DNA of 64,000 bases from Rhodothermales bacterium (GTDB lineage Bacteria > Bacteroidota > Rhodothermia > Rhodothermales > Bin80): NCBI GenBank assembly GCA_028278205.1, contig JANQES010000063.1, forward strand, positions 1 through 64,000. The letters run 5' to 3'. The first letter of the stretch is position 1; each line of letters opens with the position of its first letter. The notes under the pieces were generated by a model. It did not search any database. It was given only the letters and a program-made list of their open reading frames with translations, and was not told the origin of the DNA. The position numbers and the translations under genes are program-made. Shown piece after piece: positions 62,084 through 64,000 of the stretch.

Positions 62084-64000
62084 ATGCCTTTCCACCTCGC
62101 CGTCGGCGTTCCGCCGTTTTTTGTTGAAGTTGCTGCGCTGCTCGTGTGCGGCGCGCTGATTGCCTACATCGGCTACCGGCTCAAACTCGTGCCTATCGTC
62201 GGGTTTTTGTTGACGGGCGTGGTCATCGGGCCGAATGCGCTGGAGCTGGTCAAAGACCAGGCGCTGGTCGATGCGACGGCGCAAGTGGGGGTGATCTTGC
62301 TGCTCTTCACCATCGGCATCGAATTCAGCCTGGAGAAGCTGGCGCGGATCAAGAAGCTGATCTTCGGCGGCGGCGGCATGCAAGTGGGCCTGACGGCGCT
62401 GGCGACGATGGGTATTCTGGCGGCCTTCGGGGTGTCGTGGCAGGCGGGGTTGTTTACGGGGTTTCTGGTGGCGCTCTCGTCTACAGCCATCGTCCTCAAA
62501 CTCCTCGGCAGCCGGGGCGAGACCAACACCGAGCCGGGGCAGGCCTCGCTCGGCATCCTGATCTTTCAAGACCTCGCCATCATCGTGATGGTGCTGCTGG
62601 TGCCGATGCTGGCCGGGCAGGGCGGCTCGCCGCTGGGCATTCTGGCGGCGCTCGGCAAAGCCGGCCTCATCATCGCCGTGGCGCTGCTGGGGGCGCGGCG
62701 CGTGATGCCGATTGTGCTCGAACGCGTGGCGAAGACGTGCTCGCAGGAGTTGTTTTTGCTCTCGCTCATCGCCATCTGTTTCGGCATGGCGCTGCTGGCG
62801 AGCCTGGCCGGCGTCAGCCTCGAACTCGGCGCTTTCCTGGCCGGTCTCATCGTCTCGGAGAGCCGCTTTTCAGAGCACGCGTTCGGCGAGATCATGCCGC
62901 TTCAGATCCTGTTCGCCGCGACTTTTTTCGTGTCGGTGGGGATGTTGCTGGACGTCGGTTTTCTGGTGAGCAACCTGCCGCTGGTCCTCGGCGTGGTCGT
63001 GCTGGTTTTGCTGATCAAAGCTGTGACGACGGGCATCAGCATGAAGGCGCTGGGCTATGGGACGGCGTCGGCGGTGGCGGTGGCGTTTACGCTGGCGCAG
63101 GTGGGCGAGTTTTCGTTCGTGCTGGAGCGGGCCGGGCGCGCGTTGGAACTGTTCCCGGCAGGCCTGGCCGAGACCGGCTCGCAGACGTTCATCGCGGCGA
63201 CGGTGGTGTTGATGGTGATGACGCCGCCGCTGTCGCAACTGGGGATGCGCCTGGCGAAACGACTCGAAGCGCGCCGCCCGGAAGAGCCGGACGAAGAGAT
63301 GCCGGGCCCGGATGAAGCGGTCGAAGCCGCCCCGCTGCCCGACGACCACGCGACCATCGAAAATCACATCATCATCGCCGGGTACGGACGCGGCGCGCGG
63401 CGGCTCAGCGGGGTGTTGCATTCAGCAAGGATCCCGCATGTGATCATGACCCTGAGCCCGCCTCGCGCCGAGGAAGCCGAGACCAGAGGTCGCCTCGTCG
63501 TGCGCGGCGACCCTGCCCGGCAAAATGCCCTGCTGCACGCGCGCATCCTGCAAGCCAAAATGCTCTTCATCCCCGACGACGACGCCGAGTTCGCCCACCG
63601 CGTCGCCCGCGTGGCGCGGACGCTGAATCCGACCCTCCGCATCGTCGCCCGGACACGCTATCAGGACGCCGCCGAAGAACTCGTCCACGCCGGCACCGAT
63701 CAGATCGTCACCGAAGAACTCGAAACCATCGCCCAGCTTTTCGCCGAAGTCTTGCGCGACTATCACATCGAGCCTGCCGAAGTCGAGCATTGCCTGAGTG
63801 TCGTCCGGGGCGAGCAGTACGAGGTCATCCGCAACACCGGCGGCGACGGCGTGCTGGCGCCCATCGGCGACATGATCGTCGGCGCGCTCGACACGCGGAC
63901 CGTCACGCTGCGCGAGGGCGCTTCGATCATCGATCAAACGCTGGAGTCGGTGGCGTTCGAGCACAAGGGGCTTTCGGTGAAATCCATCCGGCGCGGGCAC
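62084..64000 (+). CDS. CPA2 (Kef-type) cation:proton antiporter with RCK domains, 3' end missing
   Basis: The first 639 codons of a monovalent cation:proton antiporter. Twelve or so membrane spans (from FFVEVAALLVCGALIAYIGY onwards) carry the CPA2 core: PIVGFLLTGVVIGPNALELV, ILLLFTIGIEFSLEKLARIK, LALSSTAIVLKLL-like VALSSTAIVLKLLGSRGETN and LGILIFQDLAIIVMVLLVPM. After an acidic linker a TrkA/RCK-N domain begins at HIIIAGYGRGARRLSGVL (about residue 428), with the Gly-rich nucleotide loop, and RCK-C follows from about 590. The gene runs off the window. It probably exports potassium or sodium under nucleotide control. Confidence 0.93.
   Translation, partial: MPFHLAVGVPPFFVEVAALLVCGALIAYIGYRLKLVPIVGFLLTGVVIGPNALELVKDQALVDATAQVGVILLLFTIGIEFSLEKLARIKKLIFGGGGMQVGLTALATMGILAAFGVSWQAGLFTGFLVALSSTAIVLKLLGSRGETNTEPGQASLGILIFQDLAIIVMVLLVPMLAGQGGSPLGILAALGKAGLIIAVALLGARRVMPIVLERVAKTCSQELFLLSLIAICFGMALLASLAGVSLELGAFLAGLIVSESRFSEHAFGEIMPLQILFAATFFVSVGMLLDVGFLVSNLPLVLGVVVLVLLIKAVTTGISMKALGYGTASAVAVAFTLAQVGEFSFVLERAGRALELFPAGLAETGSQTFIAATVVLMVMTPPLSQLGMRLAKRLEARRPEEPDEEMPGPDEAVEAAPLPDDHATIENHIIIAGYGRGARRLSGVLHSARIPHVIMTLSPPRAEEAETRGRLVVRGDPARQNALLHARILQAKMLFIPDDDAEFAHRVARVARTLNPTLRIVARTRYQDAAEELVHAGTDQIVTEELETIAQLFAEVLRDYHIEPAEVEHCLSVVRGEQYEVIRNTGGDGVLAPIGDMIVGALDTRTVTLREGASIIDQTLESVAFEHKGLSVKSIRRGH

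Noticed and set aside
62146..63315. Large frames in other phases over the antiporter gene
   Set aside because: The frame from 62084 has membrane spans and RCK motifs and stays open to the end of the window; the others are shadows.

Overview
The window looks like chromosomal DNA from a GC-rich, Gram-negative member of the Bacteroidota/Rhodothermota lineage (Rhodothermia-like; inferred by eye, not by any search). The reasons are a SusC/SusD outer-membrane pair, SusC-type signal peptides and phenylalanine C-terminus, CRTAC1-like FG-GAP/ASPIC-UnbV lipoproteins, high GC coding sequence, and few strong Shine-Dalgarno sites. Almost every gene lies on the + strand; only the GMC oxidoreductase and one TPR receptor are on the - strand. 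No rRNA, tRNA, CRISPR array or transposase gene was seen.

Layout. 1-2842: end of a TRAP transporter and a convergent GMC oxidoreductase. 3059-34110: a roughly 31 kb MoxR/vWA chaperone-type locus. It holds a coiled-coil membrane protein, MoxR ATPase 1, a divergent TPR receptor with three tiny Gly-rich peptide genes, a DUF58 protein, a BatA-like membrane vWA protein, a double-vWA membrane protein, a second (RavA-like) MoxR ATPase, several unrecognised proteins, and a 2674-residue membrane-anchored beta-propeller protein with a LysM-like segment. This matches in outline the 'MoxR-vWA-beta-propeller ternary systems', here with two ATPases and extra parts. 34271-35245: aldo/keto reductase. 35663-43475: SusC, SusD and a debranching-type glycosidase preceded by LacI-like operator palindromes. 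43653-47431: a lipoprotein that is only a TonB plug domain, a GNAT remnant, a small unknown protein, and a Toll-like membrane receptor (duplicated ectodomain, TM, TIR). 47548-57236: two large FG-GAP lipoproteins, a small lipoprotein, and a GH13 alpha-glucosidase. 57684-60740: sodium/sugar symporter and a Tat-type sugar-binding protein. 60879-61972: sigma-like factor plus a two-TM partner, in AT-richer DNA. 62084-64000: start of a Kef/CPA2 antiporter.

How the parts may work together. The 31 kb locus would couple two hexameric AAA+ MoxR ATPases to vWA adaptors on the membrane and a very large extracytoplasmic propeller scaffold. The sugar part takes up alpha-glucans or alpha-glucosides (SusCD), trims them (debranching glycosidase, GH13) and imports the product (SSS symporter, binding protein).

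A second theme is non-coding DNA. Most intergenic gaps are filled by degenerate seven-base repeats arranged as inverted arms that start at the upstream stop codon and end at the downstream start codon. Other repeat families are a two-copy 230 bp terminal-inverted-repeat element, a 15 bp motif seen five times, and short palindromes inserted in frame inside the FG-GAP genes. All coordinates, start sites and assignments were read by eye; family assignments are from recognised motifs and were not searched.
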